Source of the DNA: Synechococcus sp. MED850
GTDB taxonomy: Bacteria; Cyanobacteriota; Cyanobacteriia; PCC-6307; Cyanobiaceae
Direction of reading: 5' to 3'
Length of the DNA stretch: 13,958 nt
NCBI GenBank assembly: GCA_002700765.1
Contig: PAEP01000008.1
Coordinates: 27,621-41,578, forward strand
Part shown: positions 6,712 to 13,958 of the stretch, in pieces
How the letters are laid out: every line of letters starts with the position of its first letter
Numbering within the stretch: the stretch's first letter is position 1
The notes under the pieces: model-generated
The model's database searches: none
What the model saw: the letters and a program-made list of their open reading frames with translations, nothing else
What the model was told of the DNA's origin: nothing
Program-made: the position numbers and the translations under genes

Positions 6712-7977
6712 GCTTCCATTGGTGAACTCCAAGGCGCTTGTTTCTTGGAATGCTGTTAGGTCTGTGTTGAGAAGTTCCGTGTTCAGGCCTGTGGTGGAGT
6801 TGATCCTCAGGTCGGCTCCTTGTTGTGTGATCTCAAGATCGCGTCCGAAGATCTTGGAGTTCACCAAGATGGATTCGCCGATTTGATAATCGAGGATTCG
6901 ATCATTGCCCTGACTGAGGCGAAAGCGATCTTTTCCCTTGCCTCCCTTCATGTCGTCGTCCCCATGTCCCGCATCAATGATGTCGTCACCCTTTTTGCCT
7001 TTGATCAGGTCATTGTTTGTGGTGCCGGTCAGTGTGTTTGCTAAGTGACTGCCAATGATTTTGTTGCGCTTCAAGCTTCCTTTGAGTTCAAGCCTCCACA
7101 ATTGATTCCCGCCGAGCAGGTAAAGGCTTCTTGGGTTGGCGAACGTCAGATTGCTGACCCCGCCTTCAATGGGGATGGTTGATCTGCGGACTCCATGTTC
7201 GTTGAAGATTTCCACACCGGCCGCTGTGCCGGTCCAGATGTTGCCTGATTGATCGATTTTGATTCCATCTGGGATCCCCTCTGATGCAATGTTCAGGACG
7301 GTGCGATGAGAAAGAAGAGGATTTTTTGCACCACCACTGAGTTTGTATTCATAAATTGTTCGAGGATTTTCGGGGTGGCTGCTTCCGTCTCCAGAGAAAT
7401 AACCTGTGTCTGTGATGAGAACCCGATTCCGATCTGAATCCAGTGCGATTCCATTGGGTTTGCTGAAGCCGTCGGCAACCATTCGGAGATTTTCTCCGTC
7501 CAGGTTGACACTCCAGACCCAGTCCCCTAGTTCCGGTGCGGGGCGAAATTGTTGTTCGTATCCATAGGACGGATCTGTGAAGATTAGGACACCCTTCTCT
7601 GTGAGGATAATGTCGTTGGGGCTATTGAATGCATTCCCATTGGCGTCGTCGATCAACGTTCGTGTTTTGTTTGTTTGATGGTTGAAGATGGCGACACCTG
7701 CAGGTTTCGATGAAGTTCCCTGCATCGTGAAGGCGATTTCCTTGGAATTAATCGCAATGGCCCCATTCGCCATCGGTATTCGGTCTCTTAGTCCGAGGTC
7801 AGTTGTTATTCCTGTGATCGGATCGTATTGTGAAATGACGACGTATTGGGAGCCATTCTTTTTGTTGAGTCGGTTGGAGGTGAAGAATAATTTTTGGGTT
7901 TCACTGTTGAAGACTGGGCCCTCATGGGCCAATTGTTGATCGTATTCAGCGACGATTTTTAGTTTCCAATTTTTCAT
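6709..7977 (-). CDS. SMP-30/gluconolactonase-like beta-propeller with C-terminal RTX-like calcium-binding segment
   Basis: Residues 1-300 resemble the SMP-30/gluconolactonase/LRE family, six-bladed propellers that bind a divalent metal and hydrolyse lactones. Metal-ligand candidates are E19 in HEGPVF, N121 in SPND, N175 in KPNGIALD and D237 in IPDGIKID. Residues 305-363 are Gly/Asp/Asn-rich with nonapeptide-like units (KGKKGDDIIDAGHGDDDM, then GGKGKDRF), as in haemolysin-type RTX calcium-binding repeats. There is no N-terminal signal peptide, so export by a type I system through a C-terminal signal is likely; no transporter gene is nearby. ATG at 7975-7977 was chosen; an in-frame TTG at 7996-7998 would add seven residues. 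The gene is clearly AT-richer than both neighbours (about 40 percent GC in the one line counted), which suggests transfer. The true substrate is unknown. Confidence 0.78.
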   Translation of the reverse strand: MKNWKLKIVAEYDQQLAHEGPVFNSETQKLFFTSNRLNKKNGSQYVVISQYDPITGITTDLGLRDRIPMANGAIAINSKEIAFTMQGTSSKPAGVAIFNHQTNKTRTLIDDANGNAFNSPNDIILTEKGVLIFTDPSYGYEQQFRPAPELGDWVWSVNLDGENLRMVADGFSKPNGIALDSDRNRVLITDTGYFSGDGSSHPENPRTIYEYKLSGGAKNPLLSHRTVLNIASEGIPDGIKIDQSGNIWTGTAAGVEIFNEHGVRRSTIPIEGGVSNLTFANPRSLYLLGGNQLWRLELKGSLKRNKIIGSHLANTLTGTTNNDLIKGKKGDDIIDAGHGDDDMKGGKGKDRFRLSQGNDRILDYQIGESILVNSKIFGRDLEITQQGADLRINSTTGLNTELLNTDLTAFQETSALEFTNGS

Positions 7978-8003
7978 TTCTGACGACTGTGCGATCAATG
8001 TTT

Positions 8004-8022
8004 ATCGATCTAATCTATCGAT
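8004..8022. promoter_or_regulatory. Paired ATCGAT sites upstream of the SMP-30 gene
   Basis: Two ATCGAT palindromes (8004-8009 and 8017-8022) are separated by seven bases, in the 81-base AT-rich gap before the SMP-30 start. This spacing puts them near one helical turn apart and gives an operator-like layout. No clear -35 and -10 pair was found, and the assignment as a binding site is inference. Confidence 0.25.
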
Positions 8023-8058
8023 TGAACGCAATAAATTCAGTTAATCCTGTTGGCTTTT

Positions 8059-8535
8059 TTAAATCCACCACCATTCGCCGATGCTCGCGGCCTGACCGCA
8101 CAGCGTTTTCTCGTCATCGTGAACACTCCAAATGCGAGCGTTGCAGATCATGAATCGTCGACCGCAACGGCTGATGCGCAGACCGCTGTACGACTTGATC
8201 GCTTCCTGCTGGTGGGCCTGAACTAGGGCACGCTGGCGGCCGCGTCGTTCGGATTCCGGTGCCGTGAGTCGGGACGGCAGTCCGATGAGCCCGTGCCAGG
8301 TTGTCTGCCAAAGCTGTAGGGCAGCCGCATTGGCGTAGATCAAAGTGGGGTAATGGCTGCTGTCGTGGGCCAGCACGGGAGAGGCGCTGGAAAACAGCTC
8401 CTGGCAACGCAGTCGCCCCAGATCCCCAGACCGGTCGCAGACCATCAACGGCCGCCCGAAAGCGCGCTGATGTGAGTTCAGGATCAGCTCAGCCCAGCGA
8501 CGGCTTTGGGGATGCAACCAGGGAGCCGTTGTCAA
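8059..8535 (-). CDS. MEKHLA-domain protein (PAS-like)
   Basis: This 158-residue protein consists almost wholly of a MEKHLA domain, a PAS-related module found in cyanobacteria and plants. Visible features are VLAHDSSHYPTLIYANAAAL (54-73), a Trp-rich helix with the invariant-looking GLPSRLTAPESER (85-97), YSGLRIS (116-122), the strand GRRFMICNARIWSV (125-138) and a closing GQAASIGEWWW. PAS-like folds sense small molecules, redox or partner proteins, but no fixed biochemical role is established for stand-alone MEKHLA proteins. The only workable start is TTG at 8533-8535, six bases after the SWIM gene's stop; the frame is closed just upstream and the next Met is residue 31, inside the conserved region. 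It is the last gene of the SNF2-SWIM run. Confidence 0.82.
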   Translation of the reverse strand: MTTAPWLHPQSRRWAELILNSHQRAFGRPLMVCDRSGDLGRLRCQELFSSASPVLAHDSSHYPTLIYANAAALQLWQTTWHGLIGLPSRLTAPESERRGRQRALVQAHQQEAIKSYSGLRISRCGRRFMICNARIWSVHDDEKTLCGQAASIGEWWWI

Positions 8536-8541
8536 GGGCGC

Positions 8542-9423
8542 TCAGGTGCCGGCGGCCATCGCCTGCAGCATCGCCCGCTGAGCACTGGCCTGGCCATGGG
8601 AGCGCAGGTTGTTGAGGAAAATGGAGCGGGCTGAGGGGAAGCGTGGCTCCTCCGCGAGGGGCAGCTCACCGGCTGCATCAAGCCCGGTTTCTCCCTCGAG
8701 AGCTGCTGTGATCACCACCAGATCGCCATCGAGATTGCGGTCGTAGCGCCACCACAACGCCGGGTCCTGCACGGCTGGATGCAGCGGTAACGGACTGCTG
8801 GCCTCCGTTGTAGGGGCTGCTCCACTGGTCTGGGCTTGTTCGGCCAGCTCGGCCAAAGCTTTGCGTCGGTATTCAGCAAGGTCTTCCAGCAGCTTCGCTC
8901 GCGTTCGCCCGCGCAGCTGGAACAGCACGAAGGGGTCTTCGCTGAAGCGATCGCCCATCAGGAAATACACCGCGCTGATGTGCTTGCAGGGATTGGCCTT
9001 GTCCGGACAGCTGCACTCACTGCGCACTTCCTGAAGCTTGAACGGGAACAACCGCTTGCCACTGGCAGCGAAGGCTCGCTCGATATCAGAGGGCATGATT
9101 CCGGCCAGCAGCTGAGCGGACCAGCGCGCTTTCTGGGTGAGCGCTTCGAGCACAAAACCCCAGTCCTCATCGTTCAGCACATCGAGCCAGAGCTTCACCT
9201 TGTAGGGGTCCTCTCCGGTGCCCTGGACGCGGGCATGCACCCGTCGTCCCTCAAAGCGGATGGAGGTGACATTGCCTTCGCGGGCGTAGCTCCAGGCCCG
9301 CTCGAGACGCTTTTTAAAGCGATAACCATTGATCAATTCCATCCACTGCTCGACCCACCAGGGCTGTTGTCCCAGCCCCTCATCGCCGATGGCAGTGATT
9401 CCGTTGTTGGTGTTGGTGGTCAT
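8542..9423 (-). CDS. SWIM zinc-finger protein, partner of the SNF2 ATPase
   Basis: This 293-residue protein carries a SWIM zinc finger with the C-x-C-x6-C-x-H signature: C137, C139, C146 and H148 in SECSCPDKANPCKHISAVYF. SWIM fingers bind DNA or proteins and recur in bacteria beside SNF2-family ATPases, as here. The N-terminal part (20-130) includes PWWVEQW and YRFKKRLERAWSYAREGNV, a conserved-looking lead-in with an all-beta segment. The C-terminal half has a charged helix (172-196), then a Ala/Ser/Thr/Pro linker and a tail of uncertain fold that includes DPALWWRYDRNLDGDL. There is no signal peptide or membrane segment, so it is cytoplasmic. ATG at 9421-9423 lies 15 bases after the SNF2 stop. 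It may direct the ATPase to its target; that is inference from co-occurrence. One HIP1 octamer lies at 8947-8954. Confidence 0.88.
   Translation of the reverse strand: MTTNTNNGITAIGDEGLGQQPWWVEQWMELINGYRFKKRLERAWSYAREGNVTSIRFEGRRVHARVQGTGEDPYKVKLWLDVLNDEDWGFVLEALTQKARWSAQLLAGIMPSDIERAFAASGKRLFPFKLQEVRSECSCPDKANPCKHISAVYFLMGDRFSEDPFVLFQLRGRTRAKLLEDLAEYRRKALAELAEQAQTSGAAPTTEASSPLPLHPAVQDPALWWRYDRNLDGDLVVITAALEGETGLDAAGELPLAEEPRFPSARSIFLNNLRSHGQASAQRAMLQAMAAGT
8947..8954. repeat. HIP1 octamer within the SWIM gene
   Basis: A GCGATCGC palindrome within coding sequence, the only one found outside flv3 in this window. Confidence 0.55.
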
Positions 9424-9438
9424 CGGAAATGCCTCATC

Positions 9439-12400
9439 TCAACTGTCCTCAAGGGCGACCAGCTCCCGCAGCCGATCTCCAGCCAGACTGCCAAGCCACT
9501 CTTCGCCGGAGCCAACGATGTCCTCGGCGAGTCTGGATTTCTCCCGGATCATCCGGTCGATTTTTTCTTCCACTGAACCGCTGGTGATGAATTTGTGCAC
9601 CATGACGCGATTGGTCTGACCGATCCGGTAAGCCCGGTCTGTGGCTTGATTCTCCACGGCCGGGTTCCACCAGCGGTCGATGTGGAACACATGACTGGCT
9701 CGGGTCAGGTTCAGTCCGACGCCACCGGCTTTCAGAGACAACAGGAAGAGCTGGGGGCCGCGGGGGTCTTCCTGGAAGCGATCGACCATGGCCTGCCGCT
9801 CACTTTTGCGGGTGCCACCGTGCAGGAACGGCACCTCAGCTTTCCAGCGCTGCTGCATCCAGGCCTGCAGCAGATGGCCCCATTCCGCGAACTGGGTGAA
9901 CAGCAGGGCTCTGTCGCCCGCTTCGATCACCTCTTCAAGGATCTCCTCCAGCCGTTGCAGCTTGTCGGAACGGCCCAGGAAGCCGTCATCCACCGCCCCT
10001 TCACTCAGAGCGAGAGCCGGATGGTTGCAGATCTGCTTCAGCTTGGTGAGCAATCCCAGCACCTGACCGTGGCGTTGGCCACGGGGTGCCCGGGCAATGG
10101 CATCGAGGGTGTCTTCGACGGTTTTGCTGTAGAGCGACTTCTGCTCCTTACTGAGCCCGACCCATTCGCTCAGTTCCACCTTCTCCGGAAGGTCAGAAAT
10201 GATCGCTTTGTCTGTTTTCAGGCGACGCAGGATGAAGGGTCCAACCCGAGCCTTCAAGTCCCGCAGCGATGACATGTCGCCATAGCGCTCGATGGGGAGG
10301 CGGTACCGCTGGCGGAAGAAGTTCTCCTCACCGAGCACTTTCGGGTTGAGGAAATCCATCAGGGCCCACAGTTCGCTCACTCTGTTTTCCACGGGGGTAC
10401 CGGTGAGGGCGATGCGAAACCGGTTGCTCTTGCTGGAGCGCGCCAGATCGCGGGCGGCCTGACTCTGCTTGGCACCGGGATTCTTGATCGCCTGCGCTTC
10501 ATCGATCACCACCCCCTGCCAGTCGAGTGTTTCGAGCAGTTCGCTGTCCCGCTGCAACAGGCCGTAGCTGGTGAGCACCAGATCCACGGATTTCAGCGTT
10601 TTTTTGAGCTGTACCGGGGTGGAGGGACGGCGGGGACCGTAGTGCTCACACACCGACAGCTCCGGTGTGAAGGCTGAGGCTTCCCGTTTCCAGTTGGTCA
10701 GCACGGAGGTTGGGGCCACGAGCAGGACTGGGCGTTTGAGCTCCTGCTCCACCTTCAGGTGCTGCAGGAAGGCCAGCAGCTGGATCGTTTTGCCAAGGCC
10801 CATGTCATCGGCCAGGCAAGCGCCTTGGTCAAACCGGTTGAGGAAGGCCAGCCATCCGAGTCCCCGCTCCTGATAAGGCCGTAGTTGCCCACAGAAGCCT
10901 TCAGGCGCGGGCAGGGGATCGGGAGCCTTCTGCTGGTGGTACTGCTCGAGAACAGCTTGCAACCGCGGGCCTGCATCGAATTGATGCACGGGGAGCCGCA
11001 TCATCAGCTCTCCATCGGTGGCCGTCAGACGCAGCGCTTCATCCAGGCTGAGGTCGGGTTTGCTGCTGCAGAAGCGCTCGGCGTTGCGCAGGTCATTGGG
11101 GCGCAGTTCGATCCAGGCCCCCTTGTGGCGCACCAGGGGGCTTCGCTTGCCGGCCAGTCGCTCCAGTTCCCGCAACGTGAGCGTCACCCCACCGATCATC
11201 AGATCCCAGCTCCAGGTGAGCGATTCGCCCAGTGTGAAACCTCTGGAGCTCTCCGGTAGCTCGGCTTTGATGGCCAGACCAAGGCGGCTCGCCAGACCAC
11301 CCGAGAGGCTGGGGGGTAAGTCCACACCAAGGCCTGCATCCCGTAGCTCCCGGGCTGCCGTTCGCACCAGCACAAAGGCTTCCGCTGGGGTGAGCTGCAT
11401 CATGTCCGGTGTGGCGCTCTCCAAACCCCGTTCGATCGGAGGGAACACCGTCAAGGCCCGGCCGAGCCCCTCAAGCAGCACCTCACCGGGTTGCTCCACC
11501 AGGACATCGCCGAGTTGAAGCGTGCTGGCACCGGAGGCCCAGGCCGCGGCGGCCGGCAGCTTCAGGCTGGGATCGGCCTCCGCCTGGAGCGCGAAGCGAA
11601 GCTCCCAAAGCTCCTGGCCATCGGCGGGGGTGAGCAGTTCCAGGCAGGTGCGGGCGGCGGCCACATCCCCGGCGATGCCCTCCCGCCAGTGCAGGCTGGC
11701 GCCAGCCAGGCGCTCTGCATCCTCGTCTCCGAGATCGATCACACCGGTGTCGGATCCCAGCGCCTCCTGCCAGACGCTCAGCAAGGGGTCCAATCCATCG
11801 CTGGATGGCTGAAAGTCTTTGCGCAGCAGCGCATCCACCAGATCTTCGAGCAGGGTTGCCACCCGCAGCCGGCCGCTGCGCGGTCGGCAACAGGCCACGG
11901 GGTTGGCGGCGCGCATCGCTTCCGGGCGCAACCGCGTCATGCGGTTGCTGCGACGCCCCATCGGTTCTCTCCAGGGCAGAGCACAGGTGGCGACCAGGGG
12001 AAGGCTGGCGGCCAGATCCTCAAGCCGGCGTCTGTCCTCCTCACGGTTCAGCAAGGGCACCCAATGGGCCCGATGGGGATAGCCCTCGCCTTTGCTGAGC
12101 TCCACCTGCGGAATCCAGCGCCCCCGTGCCACCAGGTTCAGGGCCCAGCGCTGCAGATGGCTCCACCAGCGCAGCTCATCGGCGAGATCCAGGTTCCGGT
12201 CGGTCAGGGGCAGGCGTGACAACCAATCTGTGGCTGCTTTGGGTTCCAAGGCCAGCCCCTGCACTTGCCAGGGCCACCATTCCGTTTGTTTGGGAATCGG
12301 TTCACCCGCCTGAAGCGGCAGTCCCGTCCAGCCGGGGTTGTCGGTGTCAGCTGGTTCGTTCGCAGTGCTGCGGGAGCGCCGTGGTTTCACCGCCCGGCTC

Positions 12401-12633
12401 GGCAGGGGGAGACAGGCGGTGGCATCGATGCTGACGCTGGGCAGCAGATCCCGTTCGTTCAGCCAAGCCTTCAGATCGTCACTGGCCAGGGTGAAGGGGT
12501 GCAAGGCCGGCGTCAGTCCCGCTCCAGCGGGTGCAGCGACCCGCCAGGTGTCAGCCCAGACCAACAGCGCCGGCTGTCCGGTGCTGTTCGAGGTGCGGAT
12601 GGCGGGAAGCCAGGTGGCGTGCAGCAGGCTCAT
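9439..12633 (-). CDS. SNF2-family DNA-dependent ATPase / helicase-like protein
   Basis: This 1064-residue protein is a Swi2/Snf2 superfamily 2 ATPase that probably translocates on duplex DNA or remodels protein-DNA complexes. The N-terminal 550 residues are the long bacterial SNF2-associated region, poor in recognisable motifs. The ATPase core starts at LRPYQERGLGWLAFL (584-598). Motif I is ADDMGLGKT (608-616), motif II is DEAQ (711-714), and motif III is LTGTPVENR (743-751). The second lobe has FLHGGTRKSER (936-946), GGVGLNLT (970-977) and the DRAYRIGQ box (999-1006). The length suits bacterial SNF2 proteins paired with SWIM proteins. Its ATG overlaps the TGA of the upstream membrane-protein gene in an ATGA, and it runs on to the SWIM gene after 15 bases. 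All catalytic motifs look intact. No restriction or phage-defence module is linked to it here. Confidence 0.95.
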   Translation of the reverse strand: MSLLHATWLPAIRTSNSTGQPALLVWADTWRVAAPAGAGLTPALHPFTLASDDLKAWLNERDLLPSVSIDATACLPLPSRAVKPRRSRSTANEPADTDNPGWTGLPLQAGEPIPKQTEWWPWQVQGLALEPKAATDWLSRLPLTDRNLDLADELRWWSHLQRWALNLVARGRWIPQVELSKGEGYPHRAHWVPLLNREEDRRRLEDLAASLPLVATCALPWREPMGRRSNRMTRLRPEAMRAANPVACCRPRSGRLRVATLLEDLVDALLRKDFQPSSDGLDPLLSVWQEALGSDTGVIDLGDEDAERLAGASLHWREGIAGDVAAARTCLELLTPADGQELWELRFALQAEADPSLKLPAAAAWASGASTLQLGDVLVEQPGEVLLEGLGRALTVFPPIERGLESATPDMMQLTPAEAFVLVRTAARELRDAGLGVDLPPSLSGGLASRLGLAIKAELPESSRGFTLGESLTWSWDLMIGGVTLTLRELERLAGKRSPLVRHKGAWIELRPNDLRNAERFCSSKPDLSLDEALRLTATDGELMMRLPVHQFDAGPRLQAVLEQYHQQKAPDPLPAPEGFCGQLRPYQERGLGWLAFLNRFDQGACLADDMGLGKTIQLLAFLQHLKVEQELKRPVLLVAPTSVLTNWKREASAFTPELSVCEHYGPRRPSTPVQLKKTLKSVDLVLTSYGLLQRDSELLETLDWQGVVIDEAQAIKNPGAKQSQAARDLARSSKSNRFRIALTGTPVENRVSELWALMDFLNPKVLGEENFFRQRYRLPIERYGDMSSLRDLKARVGPFILRRLKTDKAIISDLPEKVELSEWVGLSKEQKSLYSKTVEDTLDAIARAPRGQRHGQVLGLLTKLKQICNHPALALSEGAVDDGFLGRSDKLQRLEEILEEVIEAGDRALLFTQFAEWGHLLQAWMQQRWKAEVPFLHGGTRKSERQAMVDRFQEDPRGPQLFLLSLKAGGVGLNLTRASHVFHIDRWWNPAVENQATDRAYRIGQTNRVMVHKFITSGSVEEKIDRMIREKSRLAEDIVGSGEEWLGSLAGDRLRELVALEDS

Positions 12634-13046
12634 GGCCGCGACGCAGGCAAGAAGCGGTGGATGCCGTGGAGGAGGAGTGCACTACCGATCAACGGCAGCC
12701 AAGCTTTGAAAAGCTCCACTTCTACTGATGCAAGAGCTTCGAGCTGCCAGTTGTCAAGGGATAGGGGCAGGCTGAGGCTGCGGATTCCGCAGACGGCACC
12801 CACGAGGCCGGCTTGCAGGTGGTCATCGTCGGGATCCACCCGCTTGAGATGAAAGGCGAGCAGTCCATAAAACAAGCCGCAGCCTGCGGATCGAACCGCT
12901 GATTCCAGGCCCCACGGCAAACTGAGTAAGCCCGCCACCGCACCCGCCACCAGAGCCCATCCGATCGACTGAAGCCGGAGTCGGGCTCGCGCTTGGGATT
13001 CGCTGGATGAATCAGCCACGGAAGGCGGCGGCTCAGGGGCGATCAT
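12630..13046 (-). CDS. Small multi-pass membrane protein of unknown function
   Basis: I do not recognise a named family for this protein, 138 residues from the chosen start. A charged N-terminal tail (1-25) is followed by hydrophobic segments near 28-46 ([19 protein letters not shown]), 52-67, 78-92 and 114-132, suggesting three or four membrane helices. Two short loops stand out: [12 protein letters not shown], which is acidic, and [16 protein letters not shown] at 13044-13046 was chosen because it avoids overlap with alaS on the other strand. ATG at 13071-13073 (147 residues) and a GTG at 13116-13118 are also in frame but run into alaS. Its stop overlaps the SNF2 start by four bases (ATGA), so it heads the SNF2-SWIM-MEKHLA run and is likely translationally coupled to it. 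A role as a membrane anchor or sensor for the run is only a guess. Confidence 0.75.
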   Translation of the reverse strand: MIAPEPPPSVADSSSESQARARLRLQSIGWALVAGAVAGLLSLPWGLESAVRSAGCGLFYGLLAFHLKRVDPDDDHLQAGLVGAVCGIRSLSLPLSLDNWQLEALASVEVELFKAWLPLIGSALLLHGIHRFLPASRP

Positions 13047-13071
13047 GACGGCTGGAATCGCCTTGCTTCCC

Positions 13072-13958
13072 ATGGCAGCCGCCGCTTCGTCGCCTTCTGC
13101 AGCGTCCTTGCCCTGCACCGGAGAACAGATTCGATCGGCATTCCTGGATTTCTATGAGCAGCGTGGTCACGTTGTGGTTCCAAGCGCCTCGCTGATTCCT
13201 GAAGACCCCACGGTGCTGCTCACCATTGCGGGAATGCTGCCGTTCAAGCCGGTGTTTCTGGGCCAGCAGGAGCGACCGGCGCCGCGGGCCACCAGCAGCC
13301 AGAAATGCATTCGAACGAATGACATCGAAAACGTGGGCCGCACCGCGCGGCATCACACGTTTTTTGAAATGCTCGGCAATTTCTCGTTCGGCGATTACTT
13401 CAAACAGCAGGCGATTGAGTGGGCCTGGGAGCTCAGCACTGACGTGTATGGCATCAATCCCAAGAATCTGGTGGTGAGCGTCTTCCGAGAGGACGACGAG
13501 GCCGAGCAGATCTGGCGCGATGTGGTGGGGGTGAACCCGAAGCGGATCATCCGCATGGATGAAGCCGACAACTTCTGGGCGTCCGGCCCCACCGGCCCCT
13601 GTGGTCCCTGCTCGGAGATCTATTACGACTTCAAGCCCGAGCTGGGGGATGAGGGCATCGACCTCGAGGACGACGACCGCTTCATCGAGTTCTACAACCT
13701 GGTGTTCATGCAGTACAACCGCGACGCTGAGGGCACCCTCACACCGCTGGCCAACCGCAACATCGACACCGGCATGGGCCTGGAGCGGATGGCTCAGATC
13801 CTGCAGAGGGTTCCCAACAACTACGAAACCGACCTGATCTTTCCGTTGATCCAAGCGGCCGCCGATCAGGCGGGGGTCGACTACCACCAGCTCGACGACA
13901 AGGGCAAAACGTCGCTGAAGGTGATTGGTGATCACAGCCGTGCCGTCACCCAGCTGAT
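13072..13958 (+). CDS. alaS: Alanyl-tRNA synthetase, N-terminal part (cut by window edge)
   Basis: The visible 295 codons are the aminoacylation core of class IIc alanyl-tRNA synthetase, which charges tRNA-Ala in the cytoplasm. After a short Ala/Ser-rich leader, the core runs from [18 protein letters not shown]. Class II motif 1 surrounds [20 protein letters not shown] (69-88). Motif 2 is [20 protein letters not shown] (90-109), and motif 3 is in [11 protein letters not shown] (230-240). The frame is open to the window end, so the rest of the catalytic domain plus the editing and C-Ala domains lie outside. ATG at 13072 was chosen; an in-frame ATG at 13045 with AGGGG five bases before it would add nine residues and cannot be excluded. 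It is divergent from the membrane-protein gene with almost no spacer, so its promoter must lie within that gene. Confidence 0.96.
   Translation, partial: MAAAASSPSAASLPCTGEQIRSAFLDFYEQRGHVVVPSASLIPEDPTVLLTIAGMLPFKPVFLGQQERPAPRATSSQKCIRTNDIENVGRTARHHTFFEMLGNFSFGDYFKQQAIEWAWELSTDVYGINPKNLVVSVFREDDEAEQIWRDVVGVNPKRIIRMDEADNFWASGPTGPCGPCSEIYYDFKPELGDEGIDLEDDDRFIEFYNLVFMQYNRDAEGTLTPLANRNIDTGMGLERMAQILQRVPNNYETDLIFPLIQAAADQAGVDYHQLDDKGKTSLKVIGDHSRAVTQL

Noticed and set aside
6620..6886. An 88-codon plus-strand frame in the gap and 3' end of the SMP-30 gene
   Set aside because: It overlaps the antisense SMP-30 coding end and shows no family features; its gap portion is better described as the CCGAA repeat cluster.
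9595..12852. Several plus-strand open frames of 100-242 codons across the SNF2 gene and the membrane-protein gene
   Set aside because: All are antisense to the SNF2 ATPase, whose motifs run unbroken through the region, or to the gene upstream of it. None shows a recognisable domain or a ribosome site.
13033..13935. A 300-codon open frame on the minus strand, opposite alaS
   Set aside because: It lies wholly antisense to a clearly conserved synthetase with intact class II motifs. Its translation is low-complexity and resembles no family, and long antisense frames are common in GC-rich genes.

Overview
The window looks like a chromosomal segment of a marine picocyanobacterium, most likely a marine Synechococcus. 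The reasons are a tandem pair of oxygen-reducing flavodiiron proteins carrying the extra C-terminal flavin-reductase domain (an oxygenic-phototroph hallmark), a MEKHLA-domain protein, high GC with tightly packed genes, and HIP1 octamers (GCGATCGC). The species call is inference from gene content; no marker gene settles it. No tRNA, rRNA, IS element, integrase or CRISPR array was seen, and no stretch longer than about 160 bases lacks a gene.

Layout, left to right. (1) 1-171, minus: the N-terminal 57 residues of an NAD(P)H-dependent FMN reductase-like protein, cut by the window edge. (2) 258-1088, plus: a ZIP-family metal transporter, preceded by a terminator-like hairpin (192-217) pointing into the gene. 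(3) 1109-4668, minus: flv3 followed by flv1, overlapping by one base, encoding the two subunits expected to form the photoprotective O2-reducing Flv1/Flv3 complex. (4) 4751-6067, plus: a divergent Nramp-fold transporter lacking the classical metal-binding motifs. (5) 6151-6546, minus: an Hsp20 small heat-shock protein, separated from the Nramp gene by a strong terminator hairpin. (6) 6709-7977, minus: an AT-rich gene for an SMP-30/gluconolactonase beta-propeller with a C-terminal RTX-like calcium-binding segment, probably a type I-secreted protein and possibly acquired. (7) 8059-13046, minus: a compact four-gene run, in transcription order small membrane protein, SNF2-family ATPase, SWIM zinc-finger protein and MEKHLA-domain protein, joined by a 4-base overlap and gaps of 15 and 6 bases. 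(8) 13072-13958, plus: the 5' part of alaS (alanyl-tRNA synthetase), divergent from the four-gene run with almost no spacer.

How the genes may work together. Flv1/Flv3 drain photosynthetic electrons to O2 downstream of photosystem I, and the pair is flanked by two metal-transporter-family genes whose metal-ligand positions both depart from the textbook consensus. The SNF2 and SWIM proteins are a recurrent bacterial pair thought to act on nucleic acids. Their link to a membrane protein and to a PAS-like MEKHLA protein is the least explained association in the window.
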